The position numbers and the translations under genes were made by a program. Shown here one piece after another: positions 7,334 through 14,464 of a stretch of DNA of 14,472 nucleotides; within the stretch, counting starts at the first letter, position 1, and each line of letters starts with the position of its first letter. Source of the DNA: Caulobacter sp. (GTDB lineage: Bacteria > Pseudomonadota > Alphaproteobacteria > Caulobacterales > Caulobacteraceae); the NCBI GenBank assembly GCA_014378155.1, contig JACMOF010000245.1, positions 1 through 14,472 on the forward strand. The letters are read 5' to 3'. The notes beneath the pieces were generated by a model. The model was not told the DNA's origin, did no database searches, and saw only the letters and a list, made by a program, of their open reading frames with translations.

Positions 7334-8443
7334 ATGACGGACTTTCTGCAGTCGGAACGCGCGGCGGACCTGCTCGCCGCCGAGCACGGCCCGGACGATC
7401 CCTTCGCCGCCGCGATCCGCGCCACGCCGATGGCGATGATCGTCACGGACGCCCGCCAGGCCGACAATCCGATCATCTTCGCCAACGACGCCTTCCTGGC
7501 CCTGACCGGCTATCGCCGCGACGAGGTGATCGGCCGCAACTGCCGCCTTCTGCAGGGCCCCGACTCCGATCCGGCCGCTGTCGCGCGCCTGCGCGACGCC
7601 GTCGCCGCCAGCGAGGCCATCGCCCTCGACATCCTCAACTATCGCAAGGATGGGTCGATGTTCTGGAACGCTCTCTATTTGTCGCCCGTGCGCGACAAGG
7701 CTAGCGAAGTCGCCTTCTTCTGCGCCTCGCTGGTGGATGTCAGCGACAAGAAGCAGGTCGAGTTCGAGCTGGGCGACACCCGTGAGCGGCTTGAGGCGGC
7801 GGTGGCCGATCGCACGCGCGAGCTGAGCCTGGCACTCGAGCAAAAGACCGCCCTGCTCCACGAGGTCGATCACCGGGTCAAGAACAACCTCCAGCTCATC
7901 TCCTCGCTGCTGCTGCTGCAGAATCGCCGCGTCACCGACCCGGCGGTGAAAACCTCGTTGCGCGGCATGCTGGAGCGAGTCAGCGCCATCGCCACCGTCC
8001 ACCGCCGCCTGTTCCAGAGCGACGACGTCGAGCGCTTCGATGTCTCAGCCTTCGTGCGTGATCTGGTCAGCGACATGATGGGCTCGGCGCGGCGCGATGA
8101 CATCACGGTCCGGCTGGACCTGGAGCGGGTCGATGTCGCCGCCGCCAAGGCCGCCCCCCTGGCCCTGGTGATCAGCGAGTTGTTCTCCAACACCTTGCGC
8201 CACGCCTTCCCGGAAGCCCGCGGCGGCGAGATCTTTGTCGGAATCACGCGGGCCGACAGCGAGTTCCGGATCGAAATCGCCGACAACGGCGTTGGGATGG
8301 AGAATTCCGCCGCGTCGGGCGGGTTCGGCCTGACCATCATCCAGTTGCTTTGCCAACAATTGAAGGCTCGATCCGAAACCACCTCCGCCGATCCCGGAAC
8401 CCGTGTGGTGGTGCATTTGCCAGTCAACGGCCTGCATCACTGA
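7334..8443 (+). CDS. lovK: LovK: blue-light LOV-domain sensor histidine kinase
   Basis: A soluble flavin-binding photoreceptor kinase of 369 residues. The N-terminal LOV domain (about 25-138) contains NDAFLALTGY, the photoactive motif GRNCRLLQ with adduct-forming C70, and NYRKDGSMFWN, the usual FMN-contact segment. A helical linker (about 139-173) leads to a HisKA_2-type dimerisation domain, HEVDHRVKNNLQLISSLLLL, with phospho-acceptor H180. The ATPase domain has the N-box SELFSNTLRHAF, DNGVGM and GGFGLTI. There are no membrane segments. The frame is open from 7199, but ATG 7334 is preferred because the upstream codons overlap the promoter; GTG 7328 is also possible. In C. crescentus, LovK with LovR modulates the general stress response and surface attachment in response to light and redox state. 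The lovR gene follows directly. Confidence 0.95.
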   Translation: MTDFLQSERAADLLAAEHGPDDPFAAAIRATPMAMIVTDARQADNPIIFANDAFLALTGYRRDEVIGRNCRLLQGPDSDPAAVARLRDAVAASEAIALDILNYRKDGSMFWNALYLSPVRDKASEVAFFCASLVDVSDKKQVEFELGDTRERLEAAVADRTRELSLALEQKTALLHEVDHRVKNNLQLISSLLLLQNRRVTDPAVKTSLRGMLERVSAIATVHRRLFQSDDVERFDVSAFVRDLVSDMMGSARRDDITVRLDLERVDVAAAKAAPLALVISELFSNTLRHAFPEARGGEIFVGITRADSEFRIEIADNGVGMENSAASGGFGLTIIQLLCQQLKARSETTSADPGTRVVVHLPVNGLHH

Positions 8444-8461
8444 AAAAGGTTGAAGCTGGTG

Positions 8462-8926
8462 ATGACCGAGCGCCCGCTCGATGTATTGATCGTGGAAGAC
8501 GAGGTCCTGCTGGCCGCCGAGCTGGAATTCCTGCTCGACGAAGTCGGCTACAAGGCAGTCGGCCACGCCATGAGCTCCGGCGAGGCCGTCGCCATGGCCA
8601 ACGCCCTGCACCCCGACCTCGCCTTGGTGGACGTTCATCTGCAGGACGGGCCGACCGGCGTCGAGGTGGCGCGCACCATTCATGACAAGTGCGGCGGCGT
8701 GACGCTGTTCATGACCGCCAACGTCAAGCGCCTGCCCGACGATTTCGCCGGGGCCTGCGGGGTGATCGGCAAGCCCTATTCCTCGCACGGCGTGAAATCG
8801 GCCCTCGCCTATCTGGCGGTCTGTCTGCGCAACGGCCAAGCGCCGGGGCCGCCGCCGATCGGGCTAGATCTGGCGCCGGCCTATGCCGAGCACTGGGGCC
8901 TGAACGACCTGCCCCGCGCCAGCTAG
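8462..8926 (+). CDS. lovR: LovR: single-domain response regulator
   Basis: A 154-residue stand-alone receiver domain, partner of LovK. Visible receiver residues are the acidic pair in VLIVEDE (E12/D13), phospho-acceptor D57 in LALVDVHL, T85 in FMTAN, and K104 in IGKPYS. No output domain follows, only a proline-rich tail of about 30 residues. In C. crescentus, LovR is reported to act with LovK to dampen the SigT stress response, possibly as a phosphate sink, and the same role is inferred here. Starts at TTG 8450, GTG 8459 and ATG 8462 share the frame. ATG is chosen because GAAG at 8452-8455 gives a sensible spacing. The gene lies 18 bases after lovK, so the two are one transcript. Confidence 0.92.
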   Translation: MTERPLDVLIVEDEVLLAAELEFLLDEVGYKAVGHAMSSGEAVAMANALHPDLALVDVHLQDGPTGVEVARTIHDKCGGVTLFMTANVKRLPDDFAGACGVIGKPYSSHGVKSALAYLAVCLRNGQAPGPPPIGLDLAPAYAEHWGLNDLPRAS

Positions 8927-9202
8927 GTGAGCGCTCCCCTCATCGCCTCCGTCGTCGGCACGGCCGCCGCCCTGCTGTCGATCACCAGCTTCGCGCCGCA
9001 GATCTTCAAGATCTGGAAGGAGAGGGACGCCTCCTCGGTGTCGCTCCGCACCTACGCCATCACGGTCACCGGATTTGCCTGCTGGATCATCTACGCCGTG
9101 ATGATCAAGGCCTGGCCGGTGATCGCGTCCAACACCGCCTGCCTGCTGATGTCCGGCGCCGTGCTGGCGCTGAAGTGGAAGTTCAGTCGGAAAGGGCGGT
9201 AA
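8927..9202 (+). CDS. SemiSWEET/PQ-loop small membrane protein
   Basis: A 91-residue three-helix membrane protein of the SemiSWEET (MtN3/saliva, PQ-loop) family. Helix 1 ends in the signature FAPQIFKIWKER (P24, Q25), helix 2 contains W53, and helix 3 contains N69. The Trp-Asn pair is placed as in sugar-transporting SemiSWEETs, which work as dimers. C-terminal KWKFSRKGR is positively charged and likely cytoplasmic. The start is a GTG on the base right after the lovR TAG stop, with no spacer, so translation by termination-reinitiation from lovR is likely. The substrate is unknown and sugar is only the family expectation. No terminator is seen between it and lovR, so it should share the lovK stress promoter. 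Confidence 0.85.
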   Translation: MSAPLIASVVGTAAALLSITSFAPQIFKIWKERDASSVSLRTYAITVTGFACWIIYAVMIKAWPVIASNTACLLMSGAVLALKWKFSRKGR

Positions 9203-9217
9203 AAATCGCCCTCACTC

Positions 9218-9253
9218 CTCCGCTCATCCCGACCTTCGTCGGGATGAGCGGAG
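9218..9253. repeat. Perfect 16-bp inverted repeat (hairpin, terminator or REP-like)
   Basis: CTCCGCTCATCCCGAC (9218-9233) and its exact complement (9238-9253) flank the four-base loop CTTC. It lies 16 bases after the SemiSWEET stop and is followed only by TTTGGGGG, so it is a poor classical terminator. The CTCATCCCG...CGGGATGAG core resembles dispersed palindromes I recall from Caulobacter intergenic regions, but only one copy is in this window. Confidence 0.7.
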
Positions 9254-9292
9254 TTTGGGGGTGGACGCTAGCATGATCGCCGCGTTGAACGC

Positions 9293-10267
9293 GTGACAGC
9301 ACCCACCGCGTCCGCTATCGAGGCGCGCCTTTCGCTTACAGGACCGCCGCCCTTGACCGACGTCGCCGAGGAAGCGGGCTGGGCCACCGCCAAGACCCTG
9401 GCCGAAGCCCTGCCCTATATCCAGATCTACGACCGCGAGACGGTGGTGATCAAATACGGCGGTCACGCCATGGGCCAGGAGCAGGTGGCCAAGCTGTTCG
9501 CGGCCGACGCCGTGCTGCTGAAGCTGCTGGGCGTCCACCCCGTGGTGGTGCACGGCGGCGGCCCGCAGATCAGCCGCATGCTCGAGCGAGCCGGGGTGAA
9601 GTCCACCTTCGTGGACGGCCTGCGTGTCACCGACGAGGCCACCATGGAAGTGGCCGAAATGGTGCTGTCGGGCGCCATCAACAAGGAAATCGCCAACTGG
9701 ATCACGCTGGCCGGCGCCGAAGCCGACGTGCGCGGCGTGGGTCTTTCGGGAAAGGACGCCCGGATGATCACCGCCGAGAAGGTGACCCGCACCCGCAAGG
9801 ACCCCGGCAGCAACATCGAGCAGGTCGTCGATCTGGGCTTCGTGGGCGAGCCGACCAAGGTCGATCCGCACATCATCCAGGCCCTGCTGACCTCCGAGAC
9901 CGACTACATCCCCGTGATCGCCCCGATCGGCGTGTCGGAATCGGGCCAGACCTTCAACATCAACGCCGACACCGTGGCCGGCGCCCTGGCTGGGGCGTTG
10001 AAGGCCAAGCGGATGCTGATGCTGACCGACATCGCCGGCGTGCTCGACGCCGACGGCCAACTGATCCGCCAGATGACCGTCGCCGAGGCCCGCGCCCTGA
10101 TCGAGAGCGGCGTGGCCAGCGGCGGTATGATCCCCAAGCTGGAGAACGCCATCTCTGCCGTCGAAGCCGGCGTCGAGGCCGTGGTGATTCTCGATGGCCG
10201 CCGCCCCCACGCCATGCTGGTCGAACTGTTCAGCGAGCACGGCGCGGGTACGCTGATCTCGAAATGA
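9293..10267 (+). CDS. argB: Acetylglutamate kinase
   Basis: Catalyses ATP-dependent phosphorylation of N-acetylglutamate, the second step of arginine synthesis, in the cytoplasm. Family motifs are [11 protein letters not shown] (K54), [55 protein letters not shown] and [11 protein letters not shown]. The N-terminal helix before the first strand ([19 protein letters not shown]) is the segment found in arginine-inhibited, ring-forming enzymes, so feedback inhibition is likely. The GTG at 9293 gives 324 residues, somewhat longer than the usual about 300, and has no clear ribosome binding site. TTG 9353, preceded by AGGA, would give 304 residues and is a real alternative. The stop overlaps the next start as ATGA. 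Confidence 0.94.
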   Translation: MTAPTASAIEARLSLTGPPPLTDVAEEAGWATAKTLAEALPYIQIYDRETVVIKYGGHAMGQEQVAKLFAADAVLLKLLGVHPVVVHGGGPQISRMLERAGVKSTFVDGLRVTDEATMEVAEMVLSGAINKEIANWITLAGAEADVRGVGLSGKDARMITAEKVTRTRKDPGSNIEQVVDLGFVGEPTKVDPHIIQALLTSETDYIPVIAPIGVSESGQTFNINADTVAGALAGALKAKRMLMLTDIAGVLDADGQLIRQMTVAEARALIESGVASGGMIPKLENAISAVEAGVEAVVILDGRRPHAMLVELFSEHGAGTLISK

Positions 10268-10932
10268 GCGTACCCGACCTCACCGTCATCGACACCTGGC
10301 TGTTCGACCTCGACAACACCCTCTACCCGGCCGAGTCCGAATACATGGCCCTGATCGAGGGCAAGATGACCGACTTCATGGCCCGCGAGACCGGCCTGCC
10401 CCGTGAAGAGGCCCGAGCGATCCAGAAGCGCTATTACCACGAGCACGGCACGACCCTGGCCGGGCTGATGGCCCATCACGGCGTCGAGCCCAAGGCCTTC
10501 CTCGACGAGGTGCACGATGTGGCCATGGACCGCCTGACGCCCGACCCTGTGCTGCGCGACGCCATCGACGCCCTGCCTGGTCGCCGCCTGGTCTTCACCA
10601 ACGGCTCGCTGGGCCACGCCGCGCGGGTGCTCAAGCATCTGGGCCTCGACCATCTGTTCGAGGACACCTTCGCCATCGAGACGGCCGACTATCTGCCCAA
10701 GCCGGCCATGGCGACCTTCGAGAAGATCATCGCCCACCACGTCTTCGATCCCAAGACCACGGCCTTCTTCGAGGACAGCGAGAAGAACCTCGCTCCCGCC
10801 GCCCTGCTGGGCATGACCACCGTCCTGGTCGGCGGCCACGCGGCCGCCTCGACCGCCGACTTCGTCCAACACCGCACGAACGACCTCGCCGGGTTCCTGA
10901 CCTCGGCGCGCCTGAAGGAAGCCTTGAGATGA
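10264..10932 (+). CDS. HAD-family pyrimidine 5'-nucleotidase-like hydrolase
   Basis: A 222-residue haloacid-dehalogenase phosphatase. Motif I is FDLDNTLYP (nucleophile D15, acid/base D17), motif II is VFTNGS (T112), motif III Lys is in LPKPAM (K146), and motif IV is FFEDSEKNL (E170, D171). A helical cap lies between motifs I and II. The overall pattern resembles the Sdt1/pyrimidine 5'-nucleotidase group, which removes phosphate from UMP, CMP or related metabolites. The true substrate here is not shown. Both ends overlap neighbours by four bases (ATGA with argB and with dapD), which implies translational coupling. The linkage to arginine and lysine genes suggests housekeeping or metabolite repair. 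Confidence 0.88.
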   Translation: MSVPDLTVIDTWLFDLDNTLYPAESEYMALIEGKMTDFMARETGLPREEARAIQKRYYHEHGTTLAGLMAHHGVEPKAFLDEVHDVAMDRLTPDPVLRDAIDALPGRRLVFTNGSLGHAARVLKHLGLDHLFEDTFAIETADYLPKPAMATFEKIIAHHVFDPKTTAFFEDSEKNLAPAALLGMTTVLVGGHAAASTADFVQHRTNDLAGFLTSARLKEALR

Positions 10933-11804
10933 GCGACACCCCCCCCTCTTCCATAAGCATGGCCGACCTGCGGACCGAAGTCGAAGCCGCCTGGGAGGCC
11001 CGCGACAGCGTCTCCACCGCCACCACCGGTCCGGTGCGCACGGCGGTCGAGGAGACGTTGGCGCTGATTGACGCCGGCAAGGCCCGGGTGTCAGCGAAGA
11101 TCGACGGCGAATGGACCACCCATCAGTGGCTGAAGAAGGCCGTGCTGCTGTCGTTCCGCCTCAACCCCAACAAGGTGATGCACGCCGGCGCCCTTACTGG
11201 CTTGATTGGGGGCGGCGCGGTCGGACCCTGGTGGGACAAGGCGCCCAACAAGTTCGACGGCTGGGACGCCCCTCAGTTCGAAGCCGCTGGCTTCCGCGCC
11301 GTGCCCGGCTCGATCGTCCGCCGCGGGGCCTTCATCGGCCGGAATGTCATCCTGATGCCGTCGTTCGTCAACATCGGCGCCTATGTCGACGACAGCACCA
11401 TGGTCGACACCTGGGTGACGGTCGGCTCCTGCGCCCAGATCGGCAAGCGCGTCCACCTGTCGGGCGGCGTCGGCATCGGCGGCGTGCTGGAGCCCCTGCA
11501 AGCCAATCCGACCATTATCGAGGACGACTGCTTCATCGGCGCCCGATCCGAAGTGGTCGAGGGCGTGGTGATCGGCGAAGGCTCCGTCCTGTCGATGGGC
11601 GTGTTCATCTCGATGTCGACCAAGATCGTCGACCGCAAGACGGGCCAGGTCCATATCGGCAAGGTGCCGCCCTACAGCGTCGTCGTGCCCGGCAGCCTGC
11701 CCGATCCCAAGGGCGGACCCAGCCTGTCCTGCGCGGTGATCGTCAAGACCGTCGACGCCCAGACCCGGTCGAAGACGAGCATCAACGACTTGCTGCGGGA
11801 CTAG
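10929..11804 (+). CDS. dapD: 2,3,4,5-tetrahydropyridine-2,6-dicarboxylate N-succinyltransferase
   Basis: Transfers succinyl from succinyl-CoA to tetrahydrodipicolinate in the succinylase branch of diaminopimelate/lysine synthesis, supplying peptidoglycan precursor. It is 291 residues, slightly longer than typical DapD (about 275). An N-terminal helical domain ([23 protein letters not shown]) is followed by a left-handed beta-helix of hexapeptide repeats from about 120 to 235 ([56 protein letters not shown]) and a C-terminal tail. [21 protein letters not shown] and the [20 protein letters not shown] stretch are hallmarks. ATG 10929 overlaps the preceding stop. Confidence 0.96.
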   Translation: MSDTPPSSISMADLRTEVEAAWEARDSVSTATTGPVRTAVEETLALIDAGKARVSAKIDGEWTTHQWLKKAVLLSFRLNPNKVMHAGALTGLIGGGAVGPWWDKAPNKFDGWDAPQFEAAGFRAVPGSIVRRGAFIGRNVILMPSFVNIGAYVDDSTMVDTWVTVGSCAQIGKRVHLSGGVGIGGVLEPLQANPTIIEDDCFIGARSEVVEGVVIGEGSVLSMGVFISMSTKIVDRKTGQVHIGKVPPYSVVVPGSLPDPKGGPSLSCAVIVKTVDAQTRSKTSINDLLRD

Positions 11805-11828
11805 GCGCTCCTGGCCGCAGGGAATCCG

Positions 11829-13121
11829 ATGACCGCGACCTTGACGGCGCTGCGCGACGGATCCCTGGCCGGCGCGCGCACGCTGACGCTGCGCTGTGGG
11901 CTAACGGAATTTCCTCCGGAAATCTTTGGCCTGGCCGACACGCTCGAGGTGCTGGACCTTGGCGGCAACGCCTTGACGGCCCTGCCCGACGACATCGGGC
12001 GGCTGAAGGCGTTGCGGGTGTTGTTCTGCTCGGGCAATCATTTCGACCGCCTGCCGCCCGGGCTGGGCGACTGCCCGGCGCTCAGCCAGCTGGGCTTTCG
12101 CGCGACGGGCCTGCGCGACATCCCCGCCGAGTCGCTCCCCGCCAGCCTCCGTTGGCTGACCCTAACCGACAACCGGATCGAGGTCCTGCCCGCAACGCTG
12201 GGCGAACGTCCCGCCCTGCAGAAACTGATGCTGTCCGGCAATCGGTTGCGGGGGCTTCCCACTAGCCTGCAGGGCGCGGGCAATCTCGAGCTCCTTCGCC
12301 TGTCGGCCAACCGCCTCGACGCCCTGCCAGCCTGGTTGACGGCCATGCCGCGCCTGGCGTGGCTGGCTTGGGCGGGTAATCCATTGGATCGACACGCGGC
12401 GGGCGCCGCGCCCCTGGCCGACTGGGCGACGCTGCGGGCCGGCCGCCTGCTGGGCGAGGGCGCGTCCGGACAGGTTCACGAAGCGGTCTGGACCCCACCG
12501 GGCCACCAAGCCCGATCCGTCGCCCTCAAGCTCTTCAAGGGCGCCATGACCAGCGACGGCCTGCCCGAGCGCGAGATGGCCGCTTGCCTGACGGCCGGGG
12601 AGCATCCCCACCTGACGGGCGCCCTCGCTGGGTTGGTTGGACATCCCGACGGAGTCCAAGGCCTGCTGATGGACTTGCTGCCCGCGCAATGGCGCGTGCT
12701 GGCCGGACCGCCCAGCGCGGAAAGCTGCAGCCGGGACGTCTATGACCCGACCCTAGGCCTCGACCTCGATGTCGCCCTGCGCATCGCCCGCGGCATCGCC
12801 GCCGGGGCGACGCACCTGCACGACAAAGGCCTGACGCACGGCGACCTTTACGCGCACAACATCCTTTGGGACGGCGTGACCGGCCAGGCCGTGCTCAGCG
12901 ATTTCGGCGCGGCGTCGTTCCTTCCGGTGAACGCCGACGGCGGGTTCAAGCGCCTGGAAGTCCGGGCCTGGGGCCTGCTGCTCGGCGAGCTGCTGGAGCG
13001 CTGCGATCTTGAAGCCTCGCCCCAGGACGCGCTGTGGACCCTCCAACGCGCCTGCGTGCAGCCCGACGTCGCCGCGCGGCCGTCCATGGCCACCCTCCTG
13101 GACGCGCTCAACACCCTCTAG
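11829..13121 (+). CDS. Leucine-rich-repeat protein kinase
   Basis: A cytoplasmic-looking 430-residue protein with no signal peptide or membrane helix. Residues about 38-186 hold six to seven leucine-rich repeats of about 23 residues (LEVLDLGGNALTALPDDIG, LQKLMLSGNRLRGLP, LELLRLSANRLDALP). Residues about 203-430 form a eukaryotic-like kinase fold: glycine loop GEGASGQV (209-216), VALK with K234, a possible helix-C Glu at 249, catalytic HGD (337-339) with N344 in THGDLYAHNIL, and SDFG (357-360). HGD replaces the common HRD, and the activation segment after DFG is short. Key catalytic residues are all present, so activity is plausible, on protein or small-molecule substrates. ATG 11829 has AGGGA five bases upstream, and the gene starts 24 bases after dapD with no terminator between. 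The TAG stop lies within the CTAG target of the insertion sequence and the protein is complete. Confidence 0.87.
   Translation: MTATLTALRDGSLAGARTLTLRCGLTEFPPEIFGLADTLEVLDLGGNALTALPDDIGRLKALRVLFCSGNHFDRLPPGLGDCPALSQLGFRATGLRDIPAESLPASLRWLTLTDNRIEVLPATLGERPALQKLMLSGNRLRGLPTSLQGAGNLELLRLSANRLDALPAWLTAMPRLAWLAWAGNPLDRHAAGAAPLADWATLRAGRLLGEGASGQVHEAVWTPPGHQARSVALKLFKGAMTSDGLPEREMAACLTAGEHPHLTGALAGLVGHPDGVQGLLMDLLPAQWRVLAGPPSAESCSRDVYDPTLGLDLDVALRIARGIAAGATHLHDKGLTHGDLYAHNILWDGVTGQAVLSDFGAASFLPVNADGGFKRLEVRAWGLLLGELLERCDLEASPQDALWTLQRACVQPDVAARPSMATLLDALNTL
13118..13121. repeat. Left target-site duplication CTAG (contains the kinase stop codon)
   Basis: CTAG lies directly outside the left terminal inverted repeat; TAG at 13119-13121 is the stop of the LRR-kinase gene. 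The same CTAG is found outside the right end at 14461-14464. Because CTAG is its own complement, it could formally be counted as part of longer repeats, but a 4-bp duplication of a YTAR-type site is what IS5-type elements are known to make. Confidence 0.78.
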
Positions 13122-13137
13122 CAGGCTGTTGAAAAAG
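13122..13137 (+). repeat. Left terminal inverted repeat of the insertion sequence
   Basis: CAGGCTGTTGAAAAAG. It matches the complement of the right end at 15 of 16 positions, differing at position 13 (A here, G in the right repeat read outward-in). TTGAAA inside it could serve as a -35 element, but no matching -10 at proper distance was found. Confidence 0.85.
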
Positions 13138-13197
13138 TCGGTGGCGGCGCTGGACTCGGCATGATTCACTCTGCGTGAGCTCAGCGGGGTGGTGGTG

Positions 13198-14316
13198 ATG
13201 CGCGGGTTGGACGGACGATCTGGATCGCTGTTTTCCTATGTGGACCTGGAGGCTCGGGTTCGTCGCGACCATCCGCTTCGCGCGATCCGCGAGATCGCCA
13301 ACGCGGCGCTGGAGGGGCTGAGCGAGGACTTCGCGGCGCTTTATCCGCCCCGGCTGGGTCGGCCGTCGGTCCCGCCCGAACGCCTGCTGCGGGCCATGCT
13401 GTTGCAGGCCTTCTACGGCATCCGCTCGGAGCGTCAGCTGATGGAGCGGATGGAGTTCGACCTGCTGTTTCGCTGGTTCGTGGGGCTGGGGGTGGACGAT
13501 GCGGCCTGGGATCATTCGAGTTTCACCACCAACCGCGACCGGCTGCTGGAAGGAGAGATCGCCGCCAAGTTCCTGGCCGCGATCCTGGCCCAGCCCCGGG
13601 TCAGGCGGCTGCTGTCGAGCGACCACTTCTCGGTGGACGGCACGTTGATCGAGGCCTGGGCTTCGGCCAAGAGCTTCCGCAGGATCGACGGCGACGACAA
13701 CGATCCGCAAGGCCCGGGCCGCAACGCCGAGCGTGGCTTCCACAAGGAAAAGCGCTCCAACGAGACCCACCGAAGCACCACCGATCCGCAGGCGCGGCTG
13801 TATCGCAAGGGCGACGGCCAGCCGGCCCGGCTCTGCTATATGGGCCACGCCCTGATGGAGAACCGCAACGGCCTGGTGGTCGGCGGCGGCGTCACCCAGG
13901 CCACCGGCACGGCCGAGCGCGAAGCGGCCCTGGCTCTGGTGGACGCCAGGCCTGACCGCTCAAGGGGCTCGCGTCGGCGCATCACCCTGGGAGCTGACAA
14001 GGCCTATGACGTGACCGCCTTCGTCGAGGACCTCAGGGCGCGCGCGGTCACGCCGCACATCGCCGTCAACGGCCACCTGACCAAGACCGGCAAGCGCCGC
14101 AAGAGCGCCATCGACAACCGAACCACCCACCACGCCGGCTACGCCGTCAGCCAGCGCTGCCGAAAGCGCATCGAAGAGGTGTTCGGCTGGCTCAAGAGCG
14201 CCGCCGGCATGGCCAAGACCAAGTTTAGAGGCCGATCCCGCGTCGATGCGGCCTTCACCCTGGGCTTGGCGGCCTACAATCTGATCCGACTACCCAAGCT
14301 TCTGGCCGCCACATGA
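13198..14316 (+). CDS. IS5-family DDE transposase
   Basis: A 372-residue transposase that would cut and join the element ends. The N-terminal part (about 10-110) is of the DUF772 type found in IS5-like transposases (LFSYVDLEARVRRDHPLRAI, LLRAMLLQAFYGIRSERQL, HSSFTTNRDR). The DDE_Tnp_1-type catalytic core has D147 (HFSVDGTLIEAW), D267 (LGADKAYD) and E326 in CRKRIEEVFGWLK, where R322, E326 and K333 match the R-x3-E-x6-K spacing. In-frame GTG codons at 13189, 13192 and 13195 precede ATG 13198; ATG is chosen, with the G-rich GCGGGG at 13184-13189 as a possible ribosome binding site. The reading frame is intact. Confidence 0.9.
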   Translation: MRGLDGRSGSLFSYVDLEARVRRDHPLRAIREIANAALEGLSEDFAALYPPRLGRPSVPPERLLRAMLLQAFYGIRSERQLMERMEFDLLFRWFVGLGVDDAAWDHSSFTTNRDRLLEGEIAAKFLAAILAQPRVRRLLSSDHFSVDGTLIEAWASAKSFRRIDGDDNDPQGPGRNAERGFHKEKRSNETHRSTTDPQARLYRKGDGQPARLCYMGHALMENRNGLVVGGGVTQATGTAEREAALALVDARPDRSRGSRRRITLGADKAYDVTAFVEDLRARAVTPHIAVNGHLTKTGKRRKSAIDNRTTHHAGYAVSQRCRKRIEEVFGWLKSAAGMAKTKFRGRSRVDAAFTLGLAAYNLIRLPKLLAAT

Positions 14317-14444
14317 CCGAAATCACCGCCAAAGCCGCCCCGCTCTGACCCGCAAAGCCGCCACAAGGCCCATCCAGGCCGACCAGCAAGATCAAATCAT
14401 CCCGCGACACCGCCCCAACCAACCCATCCTTGCCTGCGCGGGTC
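14317..14444. other. Noncoding 3' part of the insertion sequence
   Basis: About 130 bases between the transposase stop and the right terminal repeat. It has no open frame of note. CCCGCG (14401-14406) and CGCGGG (14437-14442) could form a weak hairpin near the right end. No passenger gene is present. Confidence 0.5.
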
Positions 14445-14460
14445 CTTCTTCAACAGCCTG
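14445..14460 (-). repeat. Right terminal inverted repeat of the insertion sequence
   Basis: CTTCTTCAACAGCCTG on the plus strand, the complement of the left end with one mismatch. It is followed by the CTAG target duplicate and then eight bases of flanking DNA at the window edge. Confidence 0.85.
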
Positions 14461-14464
14461 CTAG
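14461..14464. repeat. Right target-site duplication CTAG
   Basis: The second copy of CTAG, abutting the right terminal repeat. Removing the element plus one CTAG would rejoin the kinase stop codon to the flank beginning AGCATTTC with no change to the kinase protein. Confidence 0.76.

Larger units (their letters stand above)
13122..14460 (+). mobile_element. Complete IS5-type insertion sequence, 1339 bp
   Basis: The element is bounded by 16-bp terminal inverted repeats (15 of 16 matching), flanked on both sides by CTAG, and carries one full-length transposase gene with all three catalytic acids. No frameshift or internal stop is seen and the ends are nearly identical, so it may still be mobile and the insertion looks recent. 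It reads in the same direction as the upstream argB-dapD-kinase genes, with no terminator in front of it. The family name is by recognition of the transposase and target site, not by a database match. Confidence 0.88.

Noticed and set aside
9273..9296. Seven-codon leader peptide (MIAALNA) before argB as an attenuator
   Set aside because: Contains no Arg codons and there is no alternative hairpin set after it; overlap with the GTG is probably chance.
9224..10240. 338-residue minus-strand open frame opposite argB
   Set aside because: His/Gly-rich shadow of a highly conserved gene; no independent start signal or domain.
11111..12265. Plus-strand open frame spanning dapD and the kinase gene in another frame
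   Set aside because: Arg-rich out-of-frame product; both genes in the proper frames show conserved motifs.
13122..13170. Promoter with -35 TTGAAA in the left terminal repeat
   Set aside because: The nearest -10-like sequence is about 25 bases downstream, too far for a standard promoter.
13108..13848. Minus-strand frame in the insertion sequence as an antisense regulator or second gene
   Set aside because: No motifs, and it crosses the terminal repeat and the kinase 3' end; consistent with a shadow of the transposase.
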